A DNA stretch of 64,000 bases, taken from NCBI GenBank assembly GCA_024399955.1, contig JAKSNH010000001.1, positions 124,001-188,000 on the forward strand, in the 5' to 3' direction. Within the stretch, counting starts at the first letter, position 1. Each line of letters begins with the position of its first letter. The translations under genes were made by a program, and so were the position numbers. The notes below the pieces were generated by a model. The model did no database searches. It was not told where the DNA came from and saw only the letters and a list, made by a program, of their open reading frames with translations. Positions 1 to 8,853 of this stretch are shown one piece after another. This stretch comes from Paludibacteraceae bacterium (GTDB taxonomy: Bacteria > Bacteroidota > Bacteroidia > Bacteroidales > Paludibacteraceae).

Positions 1-1
1 C

Positions 2-31
2 AAATCGGTCGTTGTTTTCAGCGACCGATTT
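2..31 (+). terminator. Intrinsic terminator of an upstream gene outside the window
   Basis: A perfect 10-bp stem (AAATCGGTCG at 2-11 and CGACCGATTT at 22-31) with a 10-nt loop is followed by ATTTTTG. It most likely ends a plus-strand gene left of the window. The rest of the interval to position 104 shows no gene or recognisable signal. Confidence 0.75.
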
Positions 32-104
32 ATTTTTGTGTTAGAGTATGTAAATAACTCAAAAGTTAATAATTTATTTATGTACGATTGCGTATATGAT
101 TAAC

Positions 105-1358
105 TCATAATGAAACGGCATGCTCGTCCAGTAGGAAATCTAATAATCCGATGTGCAAAATACCATCTTCATCATTCCATTTGGACTCCACACTTTGCGT
201 CATAATGATTTTGCGAAAAGAATCCGGTATCTGAAGCAAGGGACGTTTTTCTCTTAATAAGTGCTCTGTGTCCGTCAATTCATAACAGGACTGAAGATAT
301 GTTCTGGAACTGCCTTGATTAACAACAAAATCTACTTCCATGGATTGCCGAGACTGTTTGCCATCTTGTAACCGAATTCGTTTCTCAATCATACCAACAT
401 CCACAGCCCCACCTCGTCTGCGAAGTTCGGTATAAATGATATTTTCCATCAAGTGTCCTTTGTCCATCTGTCGAAAATTTAAAATTGAATTTCGAATACC
501 CGGATCAACAAAATAATATTTAGGTTGTGTGCCAATGTAATGTTTTCCACGAATATCGTATCGATTGGCTTTTTCTATCAAAAACGCATCTTCCATATAT
601 GTAAGCCATTTTCCTATGGTTAATGCAGAAATAGTTTTGCCTTCCTTACTGCGAAACGTATTGCTCAAATTGTTCAGATTGACAGAACTTCCAACTTGAG
701 AGGAAACGACTTGGAGCAATTCATCAAGGGTTTGTTTGTTGCGTAATTTGTAACGTCCTATTACGTCTGCCAAATAGACCGTCTGCCATATTTCAGAAAG
801 AAAATCTTGTTTATCTTGGTCTGTTTTATAATTTAGAATTTGTGGTAGTCCTCCATAACGCATATATTCCTCTAAACCATGATATTGGTCTCCCGGATAG
901 ACACTCATAAATTCGCTAAAGGACAATGGATATAATCTAATTTCCCAACCTCGTCCCCTAAATTCCGTAACAACATCTTTGCTCAAGAATTTAGAATTAG
1001 ATCCGGTTACATAGGTTTCTGCATTAGAAATATGTAGCAATGAATTGAGAACATCTACGAACTCATCAACCAATTGTACTTCGTCCAAAAAAATATAATA
1101 TCGTTCAGAATCAGTTATTTTTGCATGGATATAAGTCAATAAATTATCAGGATTTCGGAATTCCTTATTCATTCGATTTTCTAAATTGATGGCAATGATA
1201 TGATCTTCTCTTACTCCTTGTTCCATTAACCAATCTTTAAAAATCGTAAACAACAAATACGATTTTCCACAACGTCTAACACCTGTTAGAATCTTAATCA
1301 TTCCTATTCCTTGAGCAGAAATCAATTTGTTTAGGTAAAAGTCTCGTTTAATATTCAT
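105..1358 (-). CDS. AAA ATPase with C-terminal DUF4143
   Basis: P-loop ATPase of the AAA_14/DUF4143 type, 417 residues, a usual length for the family. Walker A (GVRRCGKS) is at residues 26-33 and Walker B (YYIFLDEVQ) at 87-95. The C-terminal part contains EVDFVV near residue 345, typical of DUF4143, a region with a restriction-nuclease-like fold. Cellular role is not established; these proteins are common in multiple copies in Bacteroidales and may act with DNA or as toxin-like or regulatory ATPases. I chose the ATG at 1358 (MNIKRDF) because a near-perfect promoter ends at 1442 and the upstream extension in the same frame overlaps it. It is monocistronic. Family assignment is firm; function is open. 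Confidence 0.85.
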   Translation of the reverse strand: MNIKRDFYLNKLISAQGIGMIKILTGVRRCGKSYLLFTIFKDWLMEQGVREDHIIAINLENRMNKEFRNPDNLLTYIHAKITDSERYYIFLDEVQLVDEFVDVLNSLLHISNAETYVTGSNSKFLSKDVVTEFRGRGWEIRLYPLSFSEFMSVYPGDQYHGLEEYMRYGGLPQILNYKTDQDKQDFLSEIWQTVYLADVIGRYKLRNKQTLDELLQVVSSQVGSSVNLNNLSNTFRSKEGKTISALTIGKWLTYMEDAFLIEKANRYDIRGKHYIGTQPKYYFVDPGIRNSILNFRQMDKGHLMENIIYTELRRRGGAVDVGMIEKRIRLQDGKQSRQSMEVDFVVNQGSSRTYLQSCYELTDTEHLLREKRPLLQIPDSFRKIIMTQSVESKWNDEDGILHIGLLDFLLDEHAVSL

Positions 1359-1441
1359 ATTACTTATAATTTTTGGCACAATGTACAGTTTTATTAAGCA
1401 GAATGGGCTTGTTGCTGTATCTGTACTTAATAAATTCGGCA

Positions 1442-1473
1442 CAAAGGTACATCTTTTTTATGGAATATGCAAA
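1442..1473 (-). promoter_or_regulatory. Bacteroidota promoter for the DUF4143 ATPase
   Basis: On the minus strand, TTTG (1473-1470), a 20-bp spacer and TACCTTTG (1449-1442). This matches the Bacteroidota -33/-7 consensus and leaves a leader of about 80 nt to the ATG at 1358. Confidence 0.8.
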
Positions 1474-1529
1474 TATATTGTACAAAAAATACGTTTTTTA
1501 TCCCAAATAAGTAAAAAAATACCACAAAG

Positions 1530-1916
1530 TTAGTTGGTGGATTGGCGGAGGAGGGTTTGAATTTGTGTGGAGACAAAGCCAAGGATGGTGGAATAACGTT
1601 TTTTGCCGGGTTGTGGATGGTTAATCTGCTCATCAAAAAGGGCTTTCCAATAAGCATAACGTTCAGGATCTGCTAATTCAGCACGCGCTTGGCGTTGCGC
1701 CTGACCAAACAAAGAACGGGCAGCTTCTACGTTAGGAGACCAAGGACCTTCGTGGACCCGATAAGCATAAAGTTCTTTGGGCCCTTGAATGAGATTTCCA
1801 TTGGCATCTTTACCAAATGTTTTTTGACGTGCGACGGGAATACGAGTGCCTCCGTCACGGTGGGAACTTAATTTCCCATGAATTTCATCAATGGGATAGG
1901 ATGGTTTGTAAGACAT
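1530..1916 (-). CDS. Conserved hypothetical protein (small, basic)
   Basis: Hypothetical protein of 128 residues if started at the ATG at 1916 (MSYKPSYPIDEIHGKLS). A longer reading to 2036 would run through an 11-bp tandem repeat array and looks non-coding. The opening 'PSYPIDEIHGKLSSH' resembles small hypothetical proteins I associate with Prevotella and related genomes, from memory only. No catalytic motif, signal peptide or membrane segment is seen. The middle is rich in Gly/Lys/Arg and the C-terminal half is predicted helical (EAARSLFGQAQRQARAELA). It lies alone between ftsY and the DUF4143 ATPase, behind two repeat arrays, with no clear TAnnTTTG box. Function unknown; possibly carried by mobile DNA. 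Confidence 0.6.
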   Translation of the reverse strand: MSYKPSYPIDEIHGKLSSHRDGGTRIPVARQKTFGKDANGNLIQGPKELYAYRVHEGPWSPNVEAARSLFGQAQRQARAELADPERYAYWKALFDEQINHPQPGKKRYSTILGFVSTQIQTLLRQSTN

Positions 1917-1969
1917 AATTGAGATATTTTTTGTGTATTTTGTTAATTCATGGTTAACGCACCCTATGT

Positions 1970-2024
1970 GTATTGTGCGGCAATTGTGCGGCAATTGTGC
2001 GGGAATTGTACGGCAATTGTACGG
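1970..2024. repeat. 11-bp tandem repeat array (five units)
   Basis: Five consecutive 11-bp units: one degenerate at 1970-1980, CAATTGTGCGG at 1981-1991 and 1992-2002, GAATTGTACGG at 2003-2013, CAATTGTACGG at 2014-2024. Each unit holds a CAATTG or near-palindromic core. The array lies 54 bp upstream of the hypothetical gene start at 1916. Confidence 0.9.
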
Positions 2025-2035
2025 GACGTAAAGCA

Positions 2036-2094
2036 TTTAGCGTGGTTTAGCGTTGAGGGTTGAGGGTTTGGGGGTGAGCGTTTAGCGTTGGGGA
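2036..2094. repeat. 7-bp tandem repeat array
   Basis: Consecutive 7-bp units from 2046: TTTAGCG, TTGAGGG, TTGAGGG, TTTGGGG, GTGAGCG, TTTAGCG, TTGGGGA. A further TTTAGCG at 2036-2042 is offset by 3 bp. The array fills the gap between the 11-bp array and the ftsY stop codon. Confidence 0.8.
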
Positions 2095-2096
2095 AA

Positions 2097-3056
2097 TTAC
2101 ATCCCTAAGACGCTTTTGACGAAGGGTTCGCGGTCGAAGAGACGAAGGTCCTCCACTTTTTCGCCAACGCCAATATAACGAATGGGAATCTTGAATTGGT
2201 CCGAAATGCCGATTACTACGCCACCTTTGGCGGTGCCATCCAGTTTGGTGACTGCCATGGAGGTGACTTGTGTGGCTTGGGTGAACTGACGTGCCTGCTC
2301 AAAAGCGTTCTGACCGGTGGAGCCGTCCAAAACGAGCATCACATCATGTGGCGCTCCGGGAACGACTTTCTGCATAACAGTCTTGATCTTGGTTAATTCA
2401 TTCATCAGATTAACCTTATTATGCAATCGTCCTGCGGTATCAATCAATACGACGTCGGCGTTATTCTTGACTGCCGATTGGAGAGTATCAAAAGCGACCG
2501 AAGCGGGGTCTGATCCTTGCTGTTGTTTGATAACCGGAACTCCTACGCGTTCTCCCCAAATGCATAATTGTTCTACGGCAGCAGCGCGGAACGTATCGGC
2601 AGCCCCGAGATAGACGGTCTTGCCAGCATCTTTGAATTGTTTGGCTAACTTACCAATCGTAGTTGTTTTGCCTACACCATTCACGCCCACCACCATGATG
2701 ACATAGGGTTTAGCGTCCGCGTTAACGTCCGTTATTTCGTTTTCTTTAAGTAGAGCACAGGTTTCTTCCACAAGTATGCGATTGAGTTCGTCCGTATTGA
2801 CGTACTTATCTCGTGCCACGCGTTGTTGGATGCGTTCAATGATGCGCAAGGTCGTCTCAACGCCCACATCAGACGTGATAAGGGCTTCCTCCAAGTTATC
2901 AAGTACATCATCATCTACTGTGGATTTGCCAGCAACGGCATGCGATATCTTATCCAGGATGGAGGTCTTGGTAGTTTCCATCTTGGTGGTCAGCACTTCG
3001 GTTTCTTGTTGTTGCTGTTCCTGTGTTTTCTTCTTAAATAAATCAAAAAATCCCAT
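2097..3056 (-). CDS. ftsY: Signal recognition particle receptor FtsY
   Basis: SRP receptor GTPase that docks ribosome-SRP complexes at the inner membrane for co-translational insertion. 319 residues from the ATG at 3056. A short Gln-rich N-terminus (QEQQQQE) replaces the long acidic domain of E. coli FtsY. The NG domain follows: G1 GVNGVGKTT at 124-132, DTAGR at 206-210 and TKLDGTAKGG at 270-279. The ATG at 3056 is favoured because upstream in-frame sequence runs into the preceding ugd gene; it leaves an 11-bp gap after that stop. It is last in the tviB-ugd-ftsY run. Its partner Ffh is encoded at 61.5 kb in the same window. Confidence 0.96.
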   Translation of the reverse strand: MGFFDLFKKKTQEQQQQETEVLTTKMETTKTSILDKISHAVAGKSTVDDDVLDNLEEALITSDVGVETTLRIIERIQQRVARDKYVNTDELNRILVEETCALLKENEITDVNADAKPYVIMVVGVNGVGKTTTIGKLAKQFKDAGKTVYLGAADTFRAAAVEQLCIWGERVGVPVIKQQQGSDPASVAFDTLQSAVKNNADVVLIDTAGRLHNKVNLMNELTKIKTVMQKVVPGAPHDVMLVLDGSTGQNAFEQARQFTQATQVTSMAVTKLDGTAKGGVVIGISDQFKIPIRYIGVGEKVEDLRLFDREPFVKSVLGM

Positions 3057-3067
3057 AATGGTGGTAG

Positions 3068-4327
3068 TTAGTCGCGTTTGAAGATATCTCGAGTATAGAC
3101 TTTGTCTTGTACATCGTCGAGGCAGGCATCGTATCGGTTGGCAATGATAGCTTGGCATTGTGCCTTGAAGGCTGCGAGGTCATTGACGATGTGGCTGCCG
3201 AAGAAACTGGTTCCGTCCGGCAGGGTAGGTTCGTAAATAATGACATTAGCACCCTTGGCCTTGACACGCTTCATGATGCCTTGGATGGAGGACTGACGGA
3301 AATTATCCGAATTGGACTTCATCGTGAGGCGATAGACACCAATGGTGATGGCTTTTTCGGACTGCGCATTCCAACTATTATCCTCGCTATAGGCATAATA
3401 TCCAGCCTTAGAAAGCACGCGGTCGGCAATGAAGTCCTTGCGCGTTCGGTTGCTTTCCACGATGGCCTGAATGAGGTTCTCGGGCACATCTTGGTAATTA
3501 GCCAGCAGTTGTTTGGTGTCCTTAGGCAGGCAGTAACCGCCATAACCGAAGGAAGGGTTGTTATAGTGCGCTCCGATACGAGGATCCAAACATACGCCAT
3601 TGATGATGGATTGAGTGTCCAGTCCTTTTATCTCGGCGTAGGTATCTAATTCATTGAAGTAGCTGACGCGCAACGCCAGGTAGGTATTGGCAAACAGCTT
3701 AACTGCCTCGGCCTCGGTGAATCCCATGAAGAGAGTAGGTATATCGGTCTTGATGGCTCCTTCTTGCAGCAGATTAGCGAACGTTTTGGCGGCATTCACC
3801 AAACGATCATCGTTCATATCTGTGCCTACAATGATACGCGAAGGATAGAGGTTGTCGTACAGAGCCTTTGATTCGCGCAGAAATTCAGGCGAGAAAAGAA
3901 TATTGCGGCTGCCGGTGATTTGACGGATATGCTCGGTGTAGCCCACAGGAATAGTGGACTTGATAATCATGATAGCGTTGGGATTGACCTCCATGACGAG
4001 ACGGATAACCGCCTCGACGGCAGAGGTGTCAAAGTAGTTCTTCTGACTATCATAATTAGTCGGCGCAGCGATGACTACGAACTCGGCATCGCGGTAGGCA
4101 GCCTTGGCGTCCAAAGTAGCCGTTAGGTCCAGGTGGATAGGGGCGTTATTGGCATCCTTGCCACTGAGGTACATCTTGATGTACTCATCCTGGATGGGTG
4201 ACTGACGACGATTAAGCATGTCCACTTTTTCGGGGACAATATCCACGGCTGTAACGTGGTGATGTTGAGCCAGTAGGGTAGCGATAGATAGACCTACGTA
4301 GCCCGTTCCTGCAACTGCAATTTTCAT
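3068..4327 (-). CDS. ugd: UDP-glucose 6-dehydrogenase (Ugd family)
   Basis: NAD-dependent nucleotide-sugar dehydrogenase, most likely UDP-glucose to UDP-glucuronate. 419 residues. The N-terminal Rossmann motif GTGYVGLS is at residues 7-14, the central helix contains [14 protein letters not shown], and the catalytic cysteine is C266 in [10 protein letters not shown], the form typical of UDP-glucose dehydrogenases. Start at 4327 puts the glycine motif next to the N-terminus and leaves a 4-bp gap after tviB; the alternative start at 4348 would overlap tviB. Supplies uronic acid precursor for surface glycans. It lies about 5.7 kb from the glycan locus and is separated from it by two plus-strand genes. 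Substrate is inferred from motif context, not proven. Confidence 0.88.
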   Translation of the reverse strand: MKIAVAGTGYVGLSIATLLAQHHHVTAVDIVPEKVDMLNRRQSPIQDEYIKMYLSGKDANNAPIHLDLTATLDAKAAYRDAEFVVIAAPTNYDSQKNYFDTSAVEAVIRLVMEVNPNAIMIIKSTIPVGYTEHIRQITGSRNILFSPEFLRESKALYDNLYPSRIIVGTDMNDDRLVNAAKTFANLLQEGAIKTDIPTLFMGFTEAEAVKLFANTYLALRVSYFNELDTYAEIKGLDTQSIINGVCLDPRIGAHYNNPSFGYGGYCLPKDTKQLLANYQDVPENLIQAIVESNRTRKDFIADRVLSKAGYYAYSEDNSWNAQSEKAITIGVYRLTMKSNSDNFRQSSIQGIMKRVKAKGANVIIYEPTLPDGTSFFGSHIVNDLAAFKAQCQAIIANRYDACLDDVQDKVYTRDIFKRD

Positions 4328-4331
4328 ATTA

Positions 4332-5627
4332 TTAGAGGCGACCATCAACGAGGGTGCGGTCTACGAAGTTCTTCACATCAAAGATGACAGCACCTTGGTC
4401 TTTGTATTTCTTGAAATCAAAAGTCTCGAATTGTTTATGGCTAACGCAAGCGATGATAGCTTCGTATTTCTTGGAAGGATCTACGGCAGGGATTAACTCC
4501 TTGTTGTATTCGTGCTTAACCACTTCCAGCGAAGCCCAAGGATCGTAGATATCCACGTTGCAACCAAATTCTTCGAGTTCGGTAGCTATATCCACCACTT
4601 TGGTGTTTCGGCAGTCCGGGCAGTTCTCCTTGAAGGTAACGCCGAGCATGAGGATATTGGCATTCTTGATTTTATGGTCGTTTTGGATCATGAGTTTGAG
4701 CGTTTTGTCGGCAATGAACTTAGCGATGGAGTTATTGACGGCACGGCCAGACAGAATGACTTTGGGGTCATATCCAAGGGATTTAGCTTTGTGCGCCAGG
4801 TAATAGGGGTCCACGGAAATGCAGTGTCCACCAACCAGGCCCGGACGGTACTTGAGGAAGTTCCATTTGGTGCCGGCAGCCTCGATGACATCGTTGGTGT
4901 CAATACCTACGCGGTCGCAGATAAGTGCGAGTTCGTTCATGAAGGATATATTCACGTCGCGTTGGCTATTCTCAACAGCTTTGGCAGCCTCGGCCACCTT
5001 CATATTGGGAGCGCGGTGGGTGCCATTCAGCAGAATGCTGTTGTAGAGAGCATCTACGATGTCGGCTACTTCGGGTGTTGAACCGGAAGTGATTTTCTTG
5101 ATTTTGGTGAGAGTATTAACTTTGTCGCCCGGATTGATACGTTCCGGACTGTATCCGCAGAAGAAATCCACATTGAATTTGAGTCCGCTGTTCTTCTCCA
5201 AAACGGGTACACAGTCCTCCTCGGTGCATCCGGGATAAACGGTAGATTCGTAGATGACGATGTCACCACGATTGAGCGTTTTGCCAATGGTGGCACTGGC
5301 CTTGAGCAGCGGAGTGAGGTCCGGATTATTGAAACGGTCAATGGGCGTAGGAACGGTAACGATGTACGTATTGACGGCTTTTAGGTCGTCTGGATTGGAC
5401 GTAAAGGTCAGACCCACTTTATGTGTGGAATCATACAAGTCGCGGGCTTGCTTCATACCAACAAGGTCAGCCTCTAAGGTGTGGTCTTCACCACGTTCTA
5501 ACTCTTCTACACGGGCTTGAAAAACATCAAAGCCGATAACTCGATACTTTTTGCCATACTCAATGGCCAGGGGCAGACCAACATAGCCTAAGCCCACTAC
5601 TGCGATAATACGATCAGATAGATTCAT
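4332..5627 (-). CDS. UDP-N-acetylhexosamine 6-dehydrogenase (TviB/WbpA-like)
   Basis: Nucleotide-sugar dehydrogenase of the TviB/WbpA/VipA type, 431 residues, predicted to oxidise UDP-GlcNAc or UDP-GalNAc to the uronic acid. NAD-binding motif GLGYVGLP at 12-19, ESTVYPG at 127-133, and catalytic C269 in [12 protein letters not shown], which differs from the [10 protein letters not shown] of the neighbouring Ugd. The pair therefore makes two different uronates. First gene of a tight three-gene run (4-bp gap to ugd), starting at the ATG at 5627 behind a promoter at 5675-5706 that is divergent from the GT117 promoter. Exact substrate (GlcNAc versus GalNAc) cannot be read from the sequence. Confidence 0.87.
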   Translation of the reverse strand: MNLSDRIIAVVGLGYVGLPLAIEYGKKYRVIGFDVFQARVEELERGEDHTLEADLVGMKQARDLYDSTHKVGLTFTSNPDDLKAVNTYIVTVPTPIDRFNNPDLTPLLKASATIGKTLNRGDIVIYESTVYPGCTEEDCVPVLEKNSGLKFNVDFFCGYSPERINPGDKVNTLTKIKKITSGSTPEVADIVDALYNSILLNGTHRAPNMKVAEAAKAVENSQRDVNISFMNELALICDRVGIDTNDVIEAAGTKWNFLKYRPGLVGGHCISVDPYYLAHKAKSLGYDPKVILSGRAVNNSIAKFIADKTLKLMIQNDHKIKNANILMLGVTFKENCPDCRNTKVVDIATELEEFGCNVDIYDPWASLEVVKHEYNKELIPAVDPSKKYEAIIACVSHKQFETFDFKKYKDQGAVIFDVKNFVDRTLVDGRL

Positions 5628-5674
5628 AATATATATTTTAGTTGTTTATTATTTTGATAATCACAATTTGGGCA

Positions 5675-5706
5675 CAAAGATACAAATAATAATTGGATTA
5701 TGCAAG
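5675..5706 (-). promoter_or_regulatory. Promoter of the tviB-ugd-ftsY run
   Basis: On the minus strand, CTTG (5706-5703), 20-bp spacer, TATCTTTG (5682-5675). The -33 box has one mismatch from TTTG; the -7 box is perfect. Confidence 0.7.
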
Positions 5707-5742
5707 CGTGCGCGAGAAAAAGTGAAAAAAAAACATATGTTT

Positions 5743-5774
5743 TTTGTTCATGTCCCCAAAAGTGAGTAAATTTG
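5743..5774 (+). promoter_or_regulatory. Promoter of the GT117-CobW pair
   Basis: TTTG (5743-5746), 20-bp spacer, TAAATTTG (5767-5774), giving a leader of about 35 nt to the ATG at 5815. It is back to back with the tviB promoter. Confidence 0.75.
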
Positions 5775-5814
5775 CATGCCGAATTATAGGCTTTGAATCA
5801 ATTAATTCAATAAT

Positions 5815-8800
5815 ATGAAACATTTTAAACTTTGGAACACGGTGTGCGGATGGCTTGTATTTGCCATAGCAGCAGCCACTTATCTCATGACGCTTGAGCC
5901 GACGGCTTCGTTCTGGGATTGTGGAGAGTTTATCTCCAGTGCTTACAAGTTGGATGTAGGTCATCCACCTGGAGCACCATTTTTTATGTTAATGGGACAT
6001 TTCTTCAGTCTCTTTGCCAATGATCCCTCTCAGGTGGCATTATGTGTGAATGCTTTGTCCGGTTTGGCTTCGGCCTTCTGTATTCTCTTCCTCTTCTGGA
6101 GCATTGTGATGTTAGGTCGCAAGTTAGTGCAACCGGATACGGTAAGTAAGGGTATTGCCTTATTGGGTGCAGGAGCAGTAGGTGCATTAGCCTACACATT
6201 CTCGGATACATTCTGGTTCTCCGCGGTAGAGGGTGAAGTATATGCCTCGAGTTCGTTATTCACAGCCGTTGTAGTGTGGCTTATCCTCAAATGGGACGAG
6301 CAAGCAGACGAAGAGGGTAGCGATCGCTGGTTGATACTGATTATGTACCTGATGGGATTGAGTATAGGTGTGCACTTGTTGAACCTATTGACTATTCCTG
6401 CTATCGTAATGGTGTATTATTTCCGTAAGTACGAGTTTACGTGGAAGGGAGCCATTCAAGCCTTTGTGCTGAGTTGTGTGCTGCTGGCAGTTATTTTGTA
6501 TGGTATTATCCCTGGTTTCCCGACGGTAGCCGGTTGGTTTGAGTTACTCTTTACCAACGTGTTTGGCTGTCCGTTCAATACCGGTTTGTTGGTATATCTG
6601 GTCTTAGTAGCCGGGCTATTAGGATGGGGTATATGGCATACGTATAAGAAATTAGAGGAGAACTACACGCAAAAGATGCGTTGGATTCATACCGGTTTGA
6701 CGATGGTTGCAGTCATTTTAGTGGGCTATTTCAGTTACGCTGTGATTGTGATTCGTTCCAATGCCGATACGCCAATGGATCAAAACTCTCCGGATAATGT
6801 ATTTGCTCTTAAGTCTTATCTCAATCGTGAGCAATATGGCGATCGTCCTTTGTTGTATGGTCAGACCTACAATGCTCCGGTTAAGTTGGAAATAAAAGGC
6901 AATATGTGCATCCCCGTTGAGACTAAAGGTGCAGCACAATATGCTCCGGCTCCCCAGAAAGAGGGTGAGAAAGACCGCTATGTGGTAACCGGCTACAAGA
7001 CGAATTATGAGTTCATGGATGAGTTCAAGATGCTCTTCCCGCGCATGTATTCGCCACAAGGCTCTCACGTTAGTGCATACAAACAATGGGCAGAAATAAA
7101 AGGTCGTCGCGTGAGATATGACTATTGCGGACAAAAGAAGACCGAGTATTGTCCTACTTTTGTGGAGAATATGCGTTTCTTCTTCCGCTATCAAGTTAAT
7201 TTCATGTACTGGCGTTATTTCATGTGGAATTTCTCGGGTCGTCAGAATGACTTGCAGAGTTATGGCGACATCACCAAGGGCAATTGGATTACCGGTTTCA
7301 AATGGTTGGATAATGCTCGTTTGGGTGACCAAGATAAACTGCCTACTGACCTGAGAGAGAACAAGGGCCACAATGTGTACTATATGTTGCCGCTGATTTT
7401 GGGTATTATTGGTATTGTATGGCAATTAGGCAAAAAGAATGGTGGCGGTAAGAACTTCACAATCACTTTCTTGCTCTTCTTCCTGACCGGTTTGGCTATT
7501 GTTATTTACCTCAACCAAACGCCGTATCAGCCTCGTGAGCGAGACTATGCGTATGCCGGCAGTTTTTATGCCTTCTCTATTTGGATTGGTTTAGCCGTAT
7601 TGGCCTTGTATGAATGGTTAACTGTTAAGTTGCAGAACGAACGTGCCAAGACGGCTGTAGCTGCCGTAGTGACGGTTGTTTGCTTATTGGTGCCGGCACA
7701 AATGGCCAGTCAGAACTGGGATGACCATGACCGCTCGGATCGATATAGTTGCAGAGACTTTGGTGCTAACTACTTGCGTTCCTGCGAGAAAGATGCCATT
7801 CTTTTCTCCAATGGTGACAACGATACCTTCCCCTTGTGGTATAATCAGGAGGTAGAAGGAGAGGGGGCAGATATGCGTGTATGTAACCTCAGTTATCTGC
7901 AAACCGACTGGTATATCGCTCAGATGAAGCGTCCGTATTACGAGAGTTCGGCACTGCCTATTAACTGGGAATATAAGGATTATATGCCTGGGGCTAATGA
8001 AGTGGTGATGACGGAGAATAGGATAGGGCAGCCTATTTCGGTAGAGCAGGCCTTTGAGTTTGTTCGTTCGGATGATCCTCGTACCAAACGCGATGGTGAT
8101 AATTACATCCCCAGCAATCAGTTGTATATCAATAACCCCGGAGGCGAATCTATTCCTATTCGTTCTGCCCGTCGTTATACGCGTAGCGAAATGATGATTA
8201 TGGAAATGCTCCAAAACATTGCGAATGATGGCTGGAAGCGTCCTATCTATTTCGCTGTAACGGTTGGTGGCGATTATTACTTAGGTTTAGAACCCTATTT
8301 TGAGAATTGTGGTATGGCCTATCGTGTAACGCCTATTCGTAGTGAGGATGGTCAAGAACGGGTCAATACGGAAGTGATGTATGATAACATGATGCATAAG
8401 TTCCGTTATGGCAATATGAATAAGCCCGGTATCTATATTGATGAGAACCTGATGCGTATGTGCCGCACTCACCGTATGATGTTTGCTCAATTAGCAGAGG
8501 CATTGGTGCGTGAAGGTCAACGCGAAAAGGCTATTGAAGTATTGGATTACGCGGACGAGATGCTGCCCGGGTATAATGTGCCGTATGAAACGACCAGTAT
8601 ATCCATGGCATCGTTGTATTATTTCTTAAAGGAAACAGATAAGGCTAATCGTCTAATGTGTGCTGTGGCCGATAACTGCGTTGAGTATTTAGACTGGGCT
8701 CAGTCGTTAGACCGCGAGCATCGCAAGGCTGCCGACCAAGTGTTGCGTCAGCAGGCATCTATATTGGAATATGTATGTCGCAATATGGTGTCGTATGGTC

Positions 8801-8853
8801 AGCGTGATTTGGCTGAGTCGTATATGAATAAATTGAATGAAAGTGGATACTAA
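5815..8853 (+). CDS. DUF2723 / GT117 family multi-pass membrane protein
   Basis: Large membrane protein of the DUF2723 family (CAZy GT117; relative of human TMEM260, a protein O-mannosyltransferase), 1012 residues, a usual Bacteroidota length. The N-terminal motif WDCGEFISSAYKL (from residue 34) and PPGAPFF (51-57) are the family hallmark and probably the catalytic loop of a GT-C fold. Many hydrophobic segments occupy roughly residues 10-330 and 520-630. A large soluble domain follows, ending in helical TPR-like pairs near 870-1000. Predicted to move a lipid-linked sugar onto an extracytoplasmic acceptor. It shares a 17-bp overlap with the downstream CobW gene. Transferase activity is inferred from family and fold. 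Confidence 0.88.
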   Translation: MKHFKLWNTVCGWLVFAIAAATYLMTLEPTASFWDCGEFISSAYKLDVGHPPGAPFFMLMGHFFSLFANDPSQVALCVNALSGLASAFCILFLFWSIVMLGRKLVQPDTVSKGIALLGAGAVGALAYTFSDTFWFSAVEGEVYASSSLFTAVVVWLILKWDEQADEEGSDRWLILIMYLMGLSIGVHLLNLLTIPAIVMVYYFRKYEFTWKGAIQAFVLSCVLLAVILYGIIPGFPTVAGWFELLFTNVFGCPFNTGLLVYLVLVAGLLGWGIWHTYKKLEENYTQKMRWIHTGLTMVAVILVGYFSYAVIVIRSNADTPMDQNSPDNVFALKSYLNREQYGDRPLLYGQTYNAPVKLEIKGNMCIPVETKGAAQYAPAPQKEGEKDRYVVTGYKTNYEFMDEFKMLFPRMYSPQGSHVSAYKQWAEIKGRRVRYDYCGQKKTEYCPTFVENMRFFFRYQVNFMYWRYFMWNFSGRQNDLQSYGDITKGNWITGFKWLDNARLGDQDKLPTDLRENKGHNVYYMLPLILGIIGIVWQLGKKNGGGKNFTITFLLFFLTGLAIVIYLNQTPYQPRERDYAYAGSFYAFSIWIGLAVLALYEWLTVKLQNERAKTAVAAVVTVVCLLVPAQMASQNWDDHDRSDRYSCRDFGANYLRSCEKDAILFSNGDNDTFPLWYNQEVEGEGADMRVCNLSYLQTDWYIAQMKRPYYESSALPINWEYKDYMPGANEVVMTENRIGQPISVEQAFEFVRSDDPRTKRDGDNYIPSNQLYINNPGGESIPIRSARRYTRSEMMIMEMLQNIANDGWKRPIYFAVTVGGDYYLGLEPYFENCGMAYRVTPIRSEDGQERVNTEVMYDNMMHKFRYGNMNKPGIYIDENLMRMCRTHRMMFAQLAEALVREGQREKAIEVLDYADEMLPGYNVPYETTSISMASLYYFLKETDKANRLMCAVADNCVEYLDWAQSLDREHRKAADQVLRQQASILEYVCRNMVSYGQRDLAESYMNKLNESGY

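Noticed and set aside
1970..2024. Upstream extension of the 1530-1916 gene to 2036
   Set aside because: The added 40 codons run through an 11-bp tandem array and give an unnatural Cys/His/Thr-rich peptide; ATG at 1916 gives the family-like start.
3043..3267. Minus-strand frame overlapping the ugd 3' end
   Set aside because: Shadow of ugd and ftsY in another frame, with no family resemblance.
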